Assembly (NCBI GenBank): GCA_964036275.1
Contig: OZ038435.1
Coordinates: forward strand, 3,472,001 to 3,536,000
Length of the DNA: 64,000 nt
Direction of reading: 5' to 3'
Source of the DNA: Litoditis marina
Lineage: Eukaryota > Nematoda > Chromadorea > Rhabditida > Rhabditidae
Part shown: piece by piece, positions 1 through 11,300 of the stretch
Position numbering within the stretch: the first letter of the stretch is position 1
Layout of the letters: every line of letters starts with the position of its first letter
The notes under the pieces: model-generated
Databases searched by the model: none
Told to the model about the DNA's origin: nothing
Seen by the model: only the letters and a program-made list of their open reading frames with translations
Position numbers and translations under genes: made by a program

Positions 1-268
1 CACAGACCGCCGAAGGTCTCTCATTTTTCCTTAAAGCTCGTTAAACCCCCTTTTTTTGAGTTGGGACCCCTCCAAAATAGTTGAAAACTGCGATTTTCAT
101 TTTTCATACTTTTAGTGAACCTCTTACGAAAATATAATCTTCCTCAGGTTTAAAAACATGAAAACTCGCCTTCTCTACCTGGAAGGCTCGAACTCCTAGT
201 GAAAAATTGCCTTCCTCTTTCCCAAAATCGGCTGGCATACCATCAGGCCACCTCGCATATTCACCTAC

Positions 269-381
269 AAACATACTGGCACGGTCTAACTACTCTTGAA
301 GGAACCCGTTTATCGTCCAACTCATCATTTTGCAATTTTATTTCGAAAATTAGAACAAAGCAGAAGCAGGCCGTTTTCTGC
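269..381 (-). CDS. Candidate further exon of the UBE2O-like gene
   Basis: An open stretch between an acceptor (TTGTAG at 382-387) and a donor (GTAGGT at 263-268) reads NDELDDKRVPSRVVRPCQYV near its end, which looks protein-like. Its start phase does not join directly to the exon ending at 779, so an exon between them would be needed, or this is intron. The remaining bases 1-268 show nothing assignable. Confidence 0.25.
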
Positions 382-778
382 CTACAATTGAAGGCCAACT
401 TTTTAACTAATCAGCATCGCCATACATGGACAACGCGAGCTCAGAGCTCACACCAGTAAGATGTGACTATTCCATACAATGGGCTCCGCTTTTTATTAAA
501 TTGAATCGATTATAGTCTAATTTGCCCGATAATAACAAGGCGGTTCTCTCAATTGGTCTTGCTCTGACAACTTCACTGGTGTTTGGACACAAGCGATACC
601 AAATTCAAAAAACAAATCTTTCTAGTCGAATTCCTCAGGGACCGGCTATCAGCTTTTTTTACAGAAAAGAATTGACCGAAAGTGAACATTAAATGCATAA
701 CTGGACGGATTAAGTTTTCAAAAAAACCTTTCTCGAGAGACTATTTAGAAGTTTACGTATGAATGATTAATAGTATAC

Positions 779-2255
779 CTGAGGCATCTTCAACGGACAA
801 GCCAACCACTTCTCCTTTGACATAATCTTTCCATAAATCTTCCGGGTCTTTTCTTTTGATCACTGCCCCATCCTCAGACCGCGATCGTTCACGCACAATA
901 ACTCTAGAAGAATTTTATACCATTTGACCCAAATTTTCGGTGAAAACACCTACCAGGTCGCCGGCCATTTAAAGAAGGACGATAATTTGGACCACTCCCA
1001 ACGCTTCGGTCCTTTAAACTGCTTTATATTTTTCAATTGCAGTTTAAACGACCGATGCGTCGTGATTGGTCATTGGTCTACATTATCCTACTTCAATGTT
1101 TCAATCTAAGAAACGCAAGCACCAGATTATTATACAAAAAGGTTTCACTCGATGTTCTTCATGGCATTATAATTCTCCCGTGACAGAGAGCTGTTACTAA
1201 GTATTCACAAACCCTAGAGAACCCTGATTCGATTCCTATTCAGATATACATCAGAGTATGTAGCATGTAGCTTCGATTGGCGAAACACTGATTTTTGAAT
1301 TCATCACACCATACACCAAATCTGTGTAGTTAGCGGACTTTGTAGACGTATTTTTCATAATTCTACACGTGTACTTTCAAGACTATTGTTCGATTTTGCT
1401 TCTGTATTTTACTATGGTCTTTTTCTTTGATCAATTGTATCCAAGTAATTCTGTGTTTAGTTTTTTCTTTTTCGTTTAGCGCACCTCGTAGTGCATCAAA
1501 TAAATAAATAGATTTTCCTTAAACGCTTTCGACCATTGCCAATAAAAGTTTTTAAAAACGTCGTGAAAATACATAGTACACTTTTATGAAACAATGAAAA
1601 TGAAATGAAACTAGAACGAACTCTTTCTTGCTCATCCACGATTCAGAGATTAACTCACGTGTGTGAAATCCCGTAGCGAAGTGTCAGCTCTGAAACGTCG
1701 TCCAATACGTATCCAACCGACTGTTTGTACACAACAAAGTTCGTTCCAATGATAGGATACGTAGGATGCAGCATTCCAACCTATTGAAAGAACAGATAAC
1801 AAAAGTACCTCTGACCAACTATATATAATTGCCCCCTCATGGCTATCAAAAATGCTTGTATGTATTTGAGCTTCCATACTGCACGTGTACACTCTACTCT
1901 GCCGCGTGAGAGAAGTATAAGTAAATTCATGCAACCAAAATGTGCTCTTATCGAGATTAAGAAGAGGAACTGCTGCAAGAGTGTCGGTACATTGAGACTG
2001 TGTTGTGAATGTCGGATTCAAAATGTTATCACATTTATCACGATCCATAAAAAAACAGAAAAGAAAACCCCGAAAACTCACCGTTTGTGCATTATCGAGT
2101 GAAACATTCTCAACGACCGCTATCTTTGATGGCAACAGTAGGACGTCCGCTAGGCACTGAAGACGGGAAATGAGTTACTAAACTTTTAAACGGATAATTA
2201 ATATTGAGAACATACACCGTCCAAGACTTCATACCTCTCAATTGCGCGAGAGAGA

Positions 2256-2305
<50 letters not shown>

Positions 2306-2390
2306 GCAAAATAACTAAAACAATAAAATCCTCGTTAAATAATAAATTACCTGAAATCACAGTTTTTCACGCGGCAAAAATGGAGACGTT

Positions 2391-2443
<53 letters not shown>

Positions 2444-4054
2444 GAAGAAACTTGATGAAGCCTCTCGGTTAAAGACTTAACGAATTCTTGAGACTAGCAA
2501 AATTTGAAATTGCAATCAATCTATAATAGGACAACAATCACCAACCTTCACATTGATAACCCTTCCAATCTGGCCCTCCTTGCACCATCGCTCTCTTTCC
2601 TTTCCTTCGCCCAAATGAGCATTTTCGAACCGAACCACTGTGTCTCCAACGAAAAATGGACGATCGACCAACAAGACCTGAAATTAATAGAGTAAATTTA
2701 CATCTTATCATCTCGAAGTATAAAATAGCATTATTATTATTGTCTTATTTACAGATTACTAGTAGTATTTCTGCTGTGTCATTTCTTCAAAGTACAGAGG
2801 TAATTTCGAATCGTGATCGGAATTTGGAAAAGTCTGCAAAAAAACAACAACAACAAAGTCTCTTCTATCTTCATATTCTCGATCAGCTTAGAACAAAAAT
2901 AGTTACCAATTATCGTACTATTCTACTTACGTGGATTTCACGTGTCTTGGGGCAGACCAACTGGTCACAAGCAATTATGTACTTGGAGTCATGTATTCTA
3001 GCGTTCAGCTGGGTTACCGTATTCTCTAGCTAATTCCCAATATGCGTATAGTTCTACCCGCCCCAGATTTAGGGCTGTGAGCGTGGACTAAGGGAGTTTC
3101 ACCTATCATTTAATAAACATAAACAATAATTTACAAAACACCAGACCTACCTCTTCGATAGAACGTGTTGTGTCCCCGAAACCGCGAGAATGAAGTTGTT
3201 TCACAATTACATCGGACGTCGTCTTATTTTTAACTACCTGCACAAAATGACGAATTACACAACAAATGTTTTTCTTGCCGAACTGAACAACTTTTCCCAA
3301 ATATCAAGAGCTTCAACTTCAATTAGATTTCCGCAAACATTGATGAAATTTCCAAAAAAAAATGATATCACGATCATTTGTAAATTGACGACGAAAGGGT
3401 TTGATCGGTTATAAGGACGACTATCCCTCCCATATTGTTGAAAGTCAGAAAGTTTACAACTTTTAACAACTTCGAAACATATTTATCATTTAACATGTAG
3501 GTTGCTGTAACCAATAACTACCTTTGCAACGTAACCTCGTCGAACACAAGATCCGTCTTTTTTCATGTAGACGACCAAATCTTTTCGAATGGGAAGAGGA
3601 AGAGTGGTGTCGTTCGCTTCAAACACACCTTCTGAAAAAATTAAACAGGTAAACAGTAAAGTCACGGGCACGTCAATCCATATAGAACTAGATTACGGAG
3701 CACGCTCTTTCACCCATCATGCAGACAAACCAAATTTTCGATCAATTTTCATATTTACGATCGAAGAACAGGTGAACGTCGAAGAAAATTATATGAACGT
3801 ACGTTACGCAAACTGTATCGTAAACGACCCTTTAAAAGGATTTTCTCGAAACGCACATTGCCAGCAGCAGCAGCTGAAATGTATCTCAACTATGTACATT
3901 AATAGATGAATACGCTCCAGAAATGTTTCACTATTAGCATTTGAATGAACAAACTTGGATTAGGGCCCACGCGTTCGAGAGATATCTTCTTCATTTCCGA
4001 ATGTTCTGTGTTATTTCCTGAGTCATCAGGAATCAAGTGGCAATCATCTGCCAT
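779..4054 (-). CDS. UBE2O-like E2/E3 hybrid ubiquitin-conjugating enzyme, N-terminal part (partial, 8 exons)
   Basis: Exons in coding order: 4054-3955, 3631-3522, 3237-3151, 3023-2931, 2677-2546, 2156-2082, 1780-1659, 903-779. All have GT-AG borders and every phase joins, giving about 281 aa before the next, unresolved exon. The start ATG at 4054 (MADDCHLIPDD) lies 5 nt after a TTTCAG acceptor. Residues ~135-146 (DRPFFVGDTVVR), ~165-174 (GQIGRVINVK) and the following stretch line up by eye with the first conserved region of UBE2O (EDRSVVPRDVVR, CGTVIDV, then a KVYDLKN-like strand). In the family this N-terminal region binds substrates and the C-terminal UBC domain carries the catalytic Cys. 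That domain is not in the window and would lie beyond position 1. UBE2O family membership rests on remembered similarity; the exon structure itself is firm. Introns carry a poly-G run, an AT repeat and an inverted-repeat element. Confidence 0.72.
971..1095. mobile_element. Short inverted-repeat element, family 1 (copy 1)
   Basis: Palindromic unit: the left arm (GAAGGACGATAATTTGGACC, then CAACGCTTCGGTCCTTTAAAC) is the reverse complement of the right arm (GTTTAAACGACCGATGCGTC, then ATTGGTC...ATCCTAC). Related copies lie at 13098-13211 and 33457-33567. No coding capacity. Confidence 0.7.
2259..2304 (+). repeat. Poly-G run, 46 nt
   Basis: Uninterrupted G run in the intron between UBE2O-like exons 5 and 6; preceded by GAGAGAGAGG. 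On the transcribed (minus) strand it is poly-C. Confidence 0.95.
2393..2440. repeat. (AT)n microsatellite
   Basis: About 24 AT dinucleotides, in the same intron as the poly-G run. Confidence 0.97.
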
Positions 4055-4059
4055 TTGAA

Positions 4060-4070
4060 CTGAAACACTA
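4060..4070 (-). promoter_or_regulatory. 3' splice acceptor just upstream of the UBE2O-like start codon
   Basis: On the minus strand TTTTTAGTGTTTCAG ends 5 nt before the ATG. It is either the acceptor of a 5'-UTR intron or a spliced-leader trans-splice site. Confidence 0.4.
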
Positions 4071-4261
4071 AAAACAGTTATTTAACGGTAGCAACGACAG
4101 ATTGTAACAATTTAAAATAGTGCAATGACCAAACTGAGAGAAAGGCAGACTAAGCTATGAGCACAGCATGAATTGGAGAATGCGAGCTCTCGATGATCAC
4201 ATACGTGAGCATCAATTATTGAGATCAACTATATGAAAGATCAATTATTGAGATCAACTGC

Positions 4262-4400
4262 AACTGCAACAATGCGTATTATACAACCAGCGCGTAACAG
4301 AGTAAACAATACTCTACATTTTATTCTTTCTCCTAAATCTACAATCATAGTTTGTAGTGCCACATATACCAATGTGGAAAGACACGTGTTCAATCGCGAA
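4262..4400 (+). repeat. Dispersed SINE-like repeat (copy 1)
   Basis: Shares GCGCGTAA-AG-GTAA, AGTGCCACAT, and CACGTGTTCAATC followed by GAATAA with 34075-34210 in the same order and spacing. Just upstream, 4211-4259 holds two direct copies of GATCAATTATTGAGATCAAC. Lies between the UBE2O-like start and position 4450. Confidence 0.5.
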
Positions 4401-5250
4401 TAAACATTCAATTCAATTCACAAAAAGTTAAAGGATGGCATGAAGTCATTATGACGTCAGCAATGAAAAAACACGCGGGTGCGCAATCTGAGAGGCGGAG
4501 CAGCTCTGCACCTACGGCACAGGTTCCTGTAAACAACGAGCGGTATTCGCCGTACGAACCATTGCAGGTTACGGTAATTTGCTGCATAGTCGTAATAAGA
4601 GTTACTCTCAATTTTGTTTTGAACCAATGGGAAGAAATTTTTGTCTGTTGTAAAAAAATAGCCATCTGGAACACAATGCCAACAAGTCTCAGTGCAAATG
4701 AAGCGATTGAAAAAAGGGTTTTTGGTTCCCTTGGTTCCCCTGGGTGTTTTAGTTTTTTTGTAAGCAGCTGTCAAGTATCTGAAAAAAGAGAAATACATTA
4801 GCTTCAGTCAGTCGGACATTCTGAACTTTAACAATTTTTTTTCAGTGGTCGATCTGTCCCCAGGGTAAGACCACGTGGACCAATAGGTGAATACTATATC
4901 TAACCGGATTTATAAGTAACCTCACCCTTTTTTGGTAACATCTTTTTCAGGTTAGCTCAGTAGGTAACCGGTTAGTAACTTAAAATGAAAAACCGGTAAC
5001 CTGTTTTTCCAACGTAAAAGTGGTTTTTATAGTTAGTTCGAACAGTAACCGGATTTCAGTTTTAGGTCACTTCCAGGTTACTTATACCTACCAATGTGAC
5101 CTGAAAAGAGGAAGTTACCTAAAAACACGGGGTAGTTGTAGAACTGGCCCAACGAATACGCATATTAGGTTAGAAAATTTGAGAAAAAAGTCAGTATTCA
5201 CCGCTTGAACAACACAGTATTCAAAACTGTGTGCAAAACATGGTCGAAAT
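4401..5250. other. Intergenic region between the UBE2O-like 5' end and the BTB 3' end
   Basis: Contains a perfect CRE palindrome TGACGTCA at 4452-4459, a run of GGTAACC/GGTTACC-type degenerate repeats at about 4865-5130, and an open reading stretch at 4451-4567 followed by GTTACG. No recognisable gene. The GGTAACC-type repeats recur at 19840-19900. Confidence 0.4.
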
Positions 5251-5271
5251 CTAGATGATTTGAATTCAGGC

Positions 5272-5277
5272 TTTATT
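5272..5277 (-). terminator. Poly(A) signal AATAAA of the BTB gene
   Basis: AATAAA on the minus strand, 77 nt downstream of the BTB stop codon (5354-5356); first such hexamer after the stop. Confidence 0.65.
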
Positions 5278-5353
5278 GATAAAAATACATCTGAAACGAG
5301 CGGTAATGATTACGAAAATATTCGACGTCGCTTGAAACTTCTTCTTTCTGCCT

Positions 5354-8300
5354 TTAAATGGAATAGTAGGATGACTTCACAACTCCATCTGAAAACAGAT
5401 TAGTTTAGAAACATTTGCTGGTCTGAAACTGAATGTCAAGAATCAACATTGTACGTTTTCAACCCCATTCACTCACTTCTCATTAAAATACCAACTGTAT
5501 GCAAAGACCCAAGAAAGGCAGTAACTAGTATAAGAACTAGGTGTAGGACGATACAAAATCGAGATGAACTCAGTTGAAGTTATAACAAAACTTCTGTCGG
5601 AGATGTTGTTTCTTAGTTCACAATGTCAGGTTAGTGCGTGCGAATGTTTGTAGTTCGATCTCCTATGCCGTATGTGCAAGTCAAACTACACCTTCTACAG
5701 TTTCAACTTCTTTGAACTCACTACTACTTTCGAATAACACCTACCCGAGTCGTAATCATTTGCATATTCAGAATTGGTCGGTCCCACTTTCTCATTAGAA
5801 ACATTGCCAAATGAATCCATGCGCTTCATTTCCGCAACCTGTAAAACTACTGGTAAATAGAACGTTAAGAAACAGTCAAAAGTGGGAGTAAAACATAATG
5901 AATGAAACATTTTAATTGCGAAAAACCAGTGTCGGTGTTTCGAACCCACCTCACTCTCACTTCTGTCGTACTTTCCAAATGTGCGCAGCTGTGTGGAGGA
6001 GGGACTTCTAGAGGTGGTAGATGTTTCTGGAAAATAGAATAGAATGTAAGAGAAAATAAATGAACAGTCATCAAACTATAATCATCCGCCCTTTCGAATC
6101 GAACCCTATTATACTCGCGAACCAAACAGTTCCAGTTCGAACATGATTCCGTTCTCAATAGAAACGGTGTTATCGTGAATTGGCCCTAAATAACACCTTC
6201 GACTAAGAACTGTTCGGTTCGATTCTGGCGGCGTAGCAATCCCCAAAAAAGTTCATGAGATCACCTCATTAGCTATTGGCCCGAACTTCTCATGAGATTC
6301 TATCGATTGCCATGCTACAACATTGAGAGTTCACGAGTTGCTCATAGGGTATCTCATGAGAAACTCATGTGAGCTTCTCATGAGGTTGGAGGGATTGCTA
6401 CGCCGCCTGATGTCGAGCTGTTTAACTGAATGAAAATAACACTCACTTTTCTGTGGCTCGTTCTCCATGCAGCTGTCTGCCTTGCGAAGAAACCCGGATT
6501 TCGGAAGAGAGTTACTAAATTTATTATAATATCTACAAGGAAATTACAAACGTCATAATGTTAAAGGAATAAGATATAATGATGAAAGTTGCAACGTAAG
6601 ATGTAGATATCATCATTTTATATAGATGTCATTAACCTTGTGTTGTACACATAACAAGTAACGCTACCGTACACTCCTTTCAACGACCGATCACTTGGAA
6701 TCGTACACACCATTAACGTGCACCCACGTGAACGTGAAAACGTATGATATCATTACCGCCCATCGAAAATTATTGAAAAACGTAAAAAGAAATTGCACGA
6801 ACTTGCTGAAGGTGACGTCGTGGATTTGGTTCATCTCCTGGATATGGCTGTCAGTGTGACGCGGTTGTTTATGATCATAATGGGTAGAAAACCCAGAGCA
6901 GCTGAAAATATCGAATCAATATGTTAGTATGTCGCTATTAAAGATTGATTATACACTGTTAGTCCATTGCACTGTTAGTCCATTGCACAGTCACGTGAAA
7001 CATGTTTAACACAGCATCACTCAGAAACGTGCAATTACAAAGTGCACGATTCCTCATTAGAATACCAACTTTACGTGACTATTCAATTTACTTCTAGTAT
7101 ACAGTCACGTCAGGTGGATACCTAGTAAAAAAAAATTCCAGGTGCTTAGAAAATGAAGTGGTGAGAAAAACAAGCGCGTGAGAGGGAAGTCGGAGCAAGT
7201 CTAGCCACTTTTGTAGCGGCCACGACGAGAGAGTGTGGGTCAGAGAGAGGCAGAATGTCTCAGACTGTCTGCGGTCTCATTAACCTCTCATGCTCTCTCG
7301 CCTTTGTAGCTTGCCACTTGCCAATCACATTTTGGCGCAAATGTTTCTGAGGTTTTCAAAAGTGAAATTAGGCCTTTTATACAAAAACCCACCTGTTTTC
7401 AAATACGTTGGGCAGGTTTCTAATGTCCTTCACCTCGCTTTCAGTGTAGGAAACCGTTCCATTGTTGGCACTGGAATTTTGATGAAATGGACAAAATAAG
7501 ACATTTTTTGGCAGAAAAACTGTGAATCTCATCACAGTAGCACAGTTTCTACAGTAGAATTGGATAAAATGCTCACGTGAACATGATGCCACGTACTGCA
7601 ACTCAATGTGTTTCCCACATTTCACGTGACGTTTTACTAGAACTATATTGGGTAGAAATTCCCTTTTCTCACTAACCAATGGTTTCGGAACACATTTGGC
7701 ATGGAATAGACCAGTTCCGAGGAAGGCGCCTTGCTGACACTGAAAATCACGAATATGTCATCGCCTAACAAACCACTGAGGTATTGTATTAATGTATTGT
7801 ATTAATGTATAAAACAAAGTACGCACCATTCATCAGAATCTGTAATGTTCCCTCTTTCAAAAGCAAGCCTATATGATGTATTCTGTCTTATCTCTCGCTG
7901 TATTTGTAGTTTGATCGCGGTGCTATTCGGTAAATGTCGTAAAATGTGGCGAGTATTGAGTTCAAACTACAACCCGGAAATGTTCATCAACTATGCTTCC
8001 CATTCAAACAAGCGCGAGAGTGGAGTCGTAGAACTTTTCAAGAGTGAAATTAACCCTTTTGTACGAAAACACACCTGTTTTCAAACACGTTGGGCAGATT
8101 TCTAATGTCCTTCACCTCACTTTCAGTGTATGAAACCGTTCCATTGTTGGCACTGGAATTCCAAAGAAATAAACAAAATAAGACAATTTGGTGGCAGCAA
8201 ACTGTGAATATTAGTGAAGTGAAGCTAATTTCAACTGCTAAAACTAGAAACTTGAAGTAAAACTTAGTAGCATGAAGCGTGTTGAAAAGAAGTCATGCCA

Positions 8301-11300
8301 CGTACTCGATTTCCGGTTTTATCTATGTTTTACGTAACTTTGTACTCGTGTATACGAATACAGGTAAAATTAGGTATAAATTCCCTTTTGTCACTAACCA
8401 GTGGTTTCGGAACACATTTGGCATGGAATAGACCAGTTCCGAGGAAGGAGCCTTGCTGAGACTGAAAATCACGATTAAAATAATTAAAGTTTGTCATACT
8501 GCTTGACTTGAATGAAAACGTGATGCGCTATGAGAATACATAGAATAACGTCTTAATAATAATGAGTTTATCAATATTCTGTATAACAATCGAATTAGCG
8601 ACGAGATGATAACTTATGAATTGATGTCTAAAAACAAAAAAAACTAATAAAACAGCGAGTAATACATAAAAGTACATCTTATTCATTACAAAACTGCATT
8701 GAAAGTTCGCTAGTTAGTAAGTACGGCCACTGGTCAGTTATCTTGTAACTAACCTGTCCGGTTTGTATGGAAGTTGGGTGTTAGTGGATTTCTTGAGCTG
8801 AGAAAGAACGGTGAGAGAAACAATAACCTCATTTTCCCCGAACGTACTGTAACAAACGTATAGTAAAATGTAGAAAAGTCACATTACAGAAAATAGTCTA
8901 ATTTGTATTTCACAGTTCCGAGAGCGGGTCACGTTATGCTCCGTAGGTACTGTGAACAATGATAATAATATCTGCTCACACTCCAATGCAGATGACACTC
9001 AGCGCAAACAATATTCATAGTGATATGGTTCTAATTTTGGTGCGAACTGGTACTGGTAATCTGAGTACGTATGCTAGAATATCCCGGCAGCTTCATCCCA
9101 CCCTGCGTATCCTCAAACATACGCTCTTTCTCTGCTCTTACATCCCGGCGTGAAGTAAGAGGCAGGAAATAGTGAGGCAGAGCGAGAGACGCAGGATGGG
9201 ATGGGTTGATGCTAGAGTGGTTAACCAATTCCGAAAAACCAATTCAATTCAATTCCAATTCCAACTAATTCTCAAAAAATCTCAGAATTTCAATTCCAAT
9301 TCTCTTCCGATGGTGCAAAACCAATTCAATTCAATTCCAATTCCAACCAATTCTCAAAAAATATCCGAATTTCAATTCCAATTCTTTTCCGGCGCCAAAA
9401 AACCAATTCAATTCAATTCAATTCCGACCAATTCCGACCAATTCTCACAAAAATCAATTCCAATTTCAATTCTAGATGCAGTTTTTGTCAATTCGGTTCA
9501 TAAAACAGTTTTTGTGTTTATTAACACTACTGCCGCCTTGAGATTGAATAGAACACAGCAGAAAACAAACAATTTTCCCACGCTGAAAAACCAATTCCAA
9601 AACCAATTCCAAGTATTATTGCTGATATTCAAAAAACCAATTCTAATTTTTCTGGAGTTCTAAAAAAACCAATTCAATTCAATTCTAAGGAATTGGTTTT
9701 ACACAAAAACCAATTCAATTCAATTAATTGGAATTGGTTGTACAAAAAAACAAATTCAATTCAATTCTTTGGAATTGGTTTTCAATTCTTTTCAATTCCA
9801 ATTCCAATTCAATTCAATTCCTTAACCACTCTAGTTGGTGCCGATATCTTCTAGCATACGCACTCTGTATTTCTAATCGAAAGTGGAGTTGAGAAAAGTC
9901 GGAGGCACGTAATCCCTATGTTTTGCACGTTTGGACATTTCACTTATTTTCGACACAAACAGCGTTTCATCTGTTAATGCAATCACTACTACATGTAGAT
10001 TGTCGAATACTTATTCACTCACTCAGTTTCTCCAAAGCTATTGTTTCCCGAATGCTTTATCGGAAGCGCATGACTGGGTGGAGGGCGCACAGTCGGCTGA
10101 AAACGTTTTATTCGAAAAAGATATGAAACCAACTTCAAATCTAGATCTTCTTCATGTTTTTATAGGAGGCTTTCTGCGGTAGGAAGAAATGCAAACGGGA
10201 TAGAGTGGAACCAAACCTTCTGGAAAACATCGGGTAGATCTCTGATATCCTGCTTCTCGCTCAGGGTGTAGAAGGGCGAGCATGGTTGGAAACTGGAAAG
10301 TTGAGCTATCGGTTGTTCTATGTATTTTACATGAGCAGAACACACACTAGTACAGTACAACTATATACACCTATCTACCTAGTAGAGTTGAACTTCTTGC
10401 TGTCTACGTCTCCTAGACCAGCACGCTCCCTCGTCGGAGTGGCCGGCTATGTTCTCGCCATTTTCACTAAGACTTTGGCAGCGCGCCAATGAAACTTCGA
10501 ACGAATATATTTAATAGAAATTGAGGTTCTATGGAAATAATTTTCACTCACATACAGAAACAGAGGTTAGCTATCGCTCATAAAATCTTTTAATGTCTTG
10601 GATAACATTAACATGGTGAAAAGCCGGTCGGAAATTTTGTTGGCACGTTGCCGAGGTCTCATTGAGTATAAATGGAACGATAATGGGCCATAAACCATAA
10701 TGCACCTTCTTTTCGGTGCAAAGACCTGAGCAGTGGGGGGCAGGGTAGACAAATCCTCAATCAGACTCGGATAAGACTGGACGGGAGCGAAGCCGGCTGG
10801 TCGACTGAAGAAATTTGTATGAAAAATAAATGATAAAATAAAGTTTTAAAAACTAGCTTAGCAAAAGTTATCTACCGACAAAAAACCAACTCACATCTTA
10901 GTATCCCTAATTGATTGTGACCGAAATTGGGTATCAGAAAATGGGTATGGGTATGGGCTCACGCAACAGAAGTAACAAGATACTCTTGATCTCGAAGAGA
11001 TCAAACTACACACTTTACATACGCTCTCTATGATCTGCACGCGATATCCCCGTAGTTGTGTGGTCGGTTTTTGTTGTGAGAATGGAAAAAAAACAAGACC
11101 GACGCGTTGTTCCGTGCCGAGTGGGAGACTTTGCTGAAATCGTCGAAACGGCTGAATGTGAGAGCTCCAGTCTCCGGGTGATCACACGTGTTTTTATGCT
11201 GGAAATACTCTTTTTGCTAATCAATGTTTCGGGGGTTAGACACACCACTTTCGGTGCCGCCATACCCTCACGAGTTCCGAGAGACAATACAAGCGATCAA

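Noticed and set aside
1650..2135. Single 161-codon minus-strand gene
   Set aside because: The ends are two real exons of the UBE2O-like gene (2156-2082, 1780-1659); the middle is an intron that happens to stay open.
2242..2472. Poly-glycine / YIYIYI open frame
   Set aside because: Read-through of the poly-G and AT repeats.
8399..8461. LIM-like reading (QQG-FLGTGLFHAKC) of the duplicated exon
   Set aside because: This frame cannot continue into the next exon (a stop follows); the phase-2 frame with MPNVF joins all neighbours.
10425..10490. Candidate missing BTB exon (NIAGHSDEGAC)
   Set aside because: The phase would fit between 10726 and 10292, but the acceptor has no pyrimidine tract, so it was not placed.
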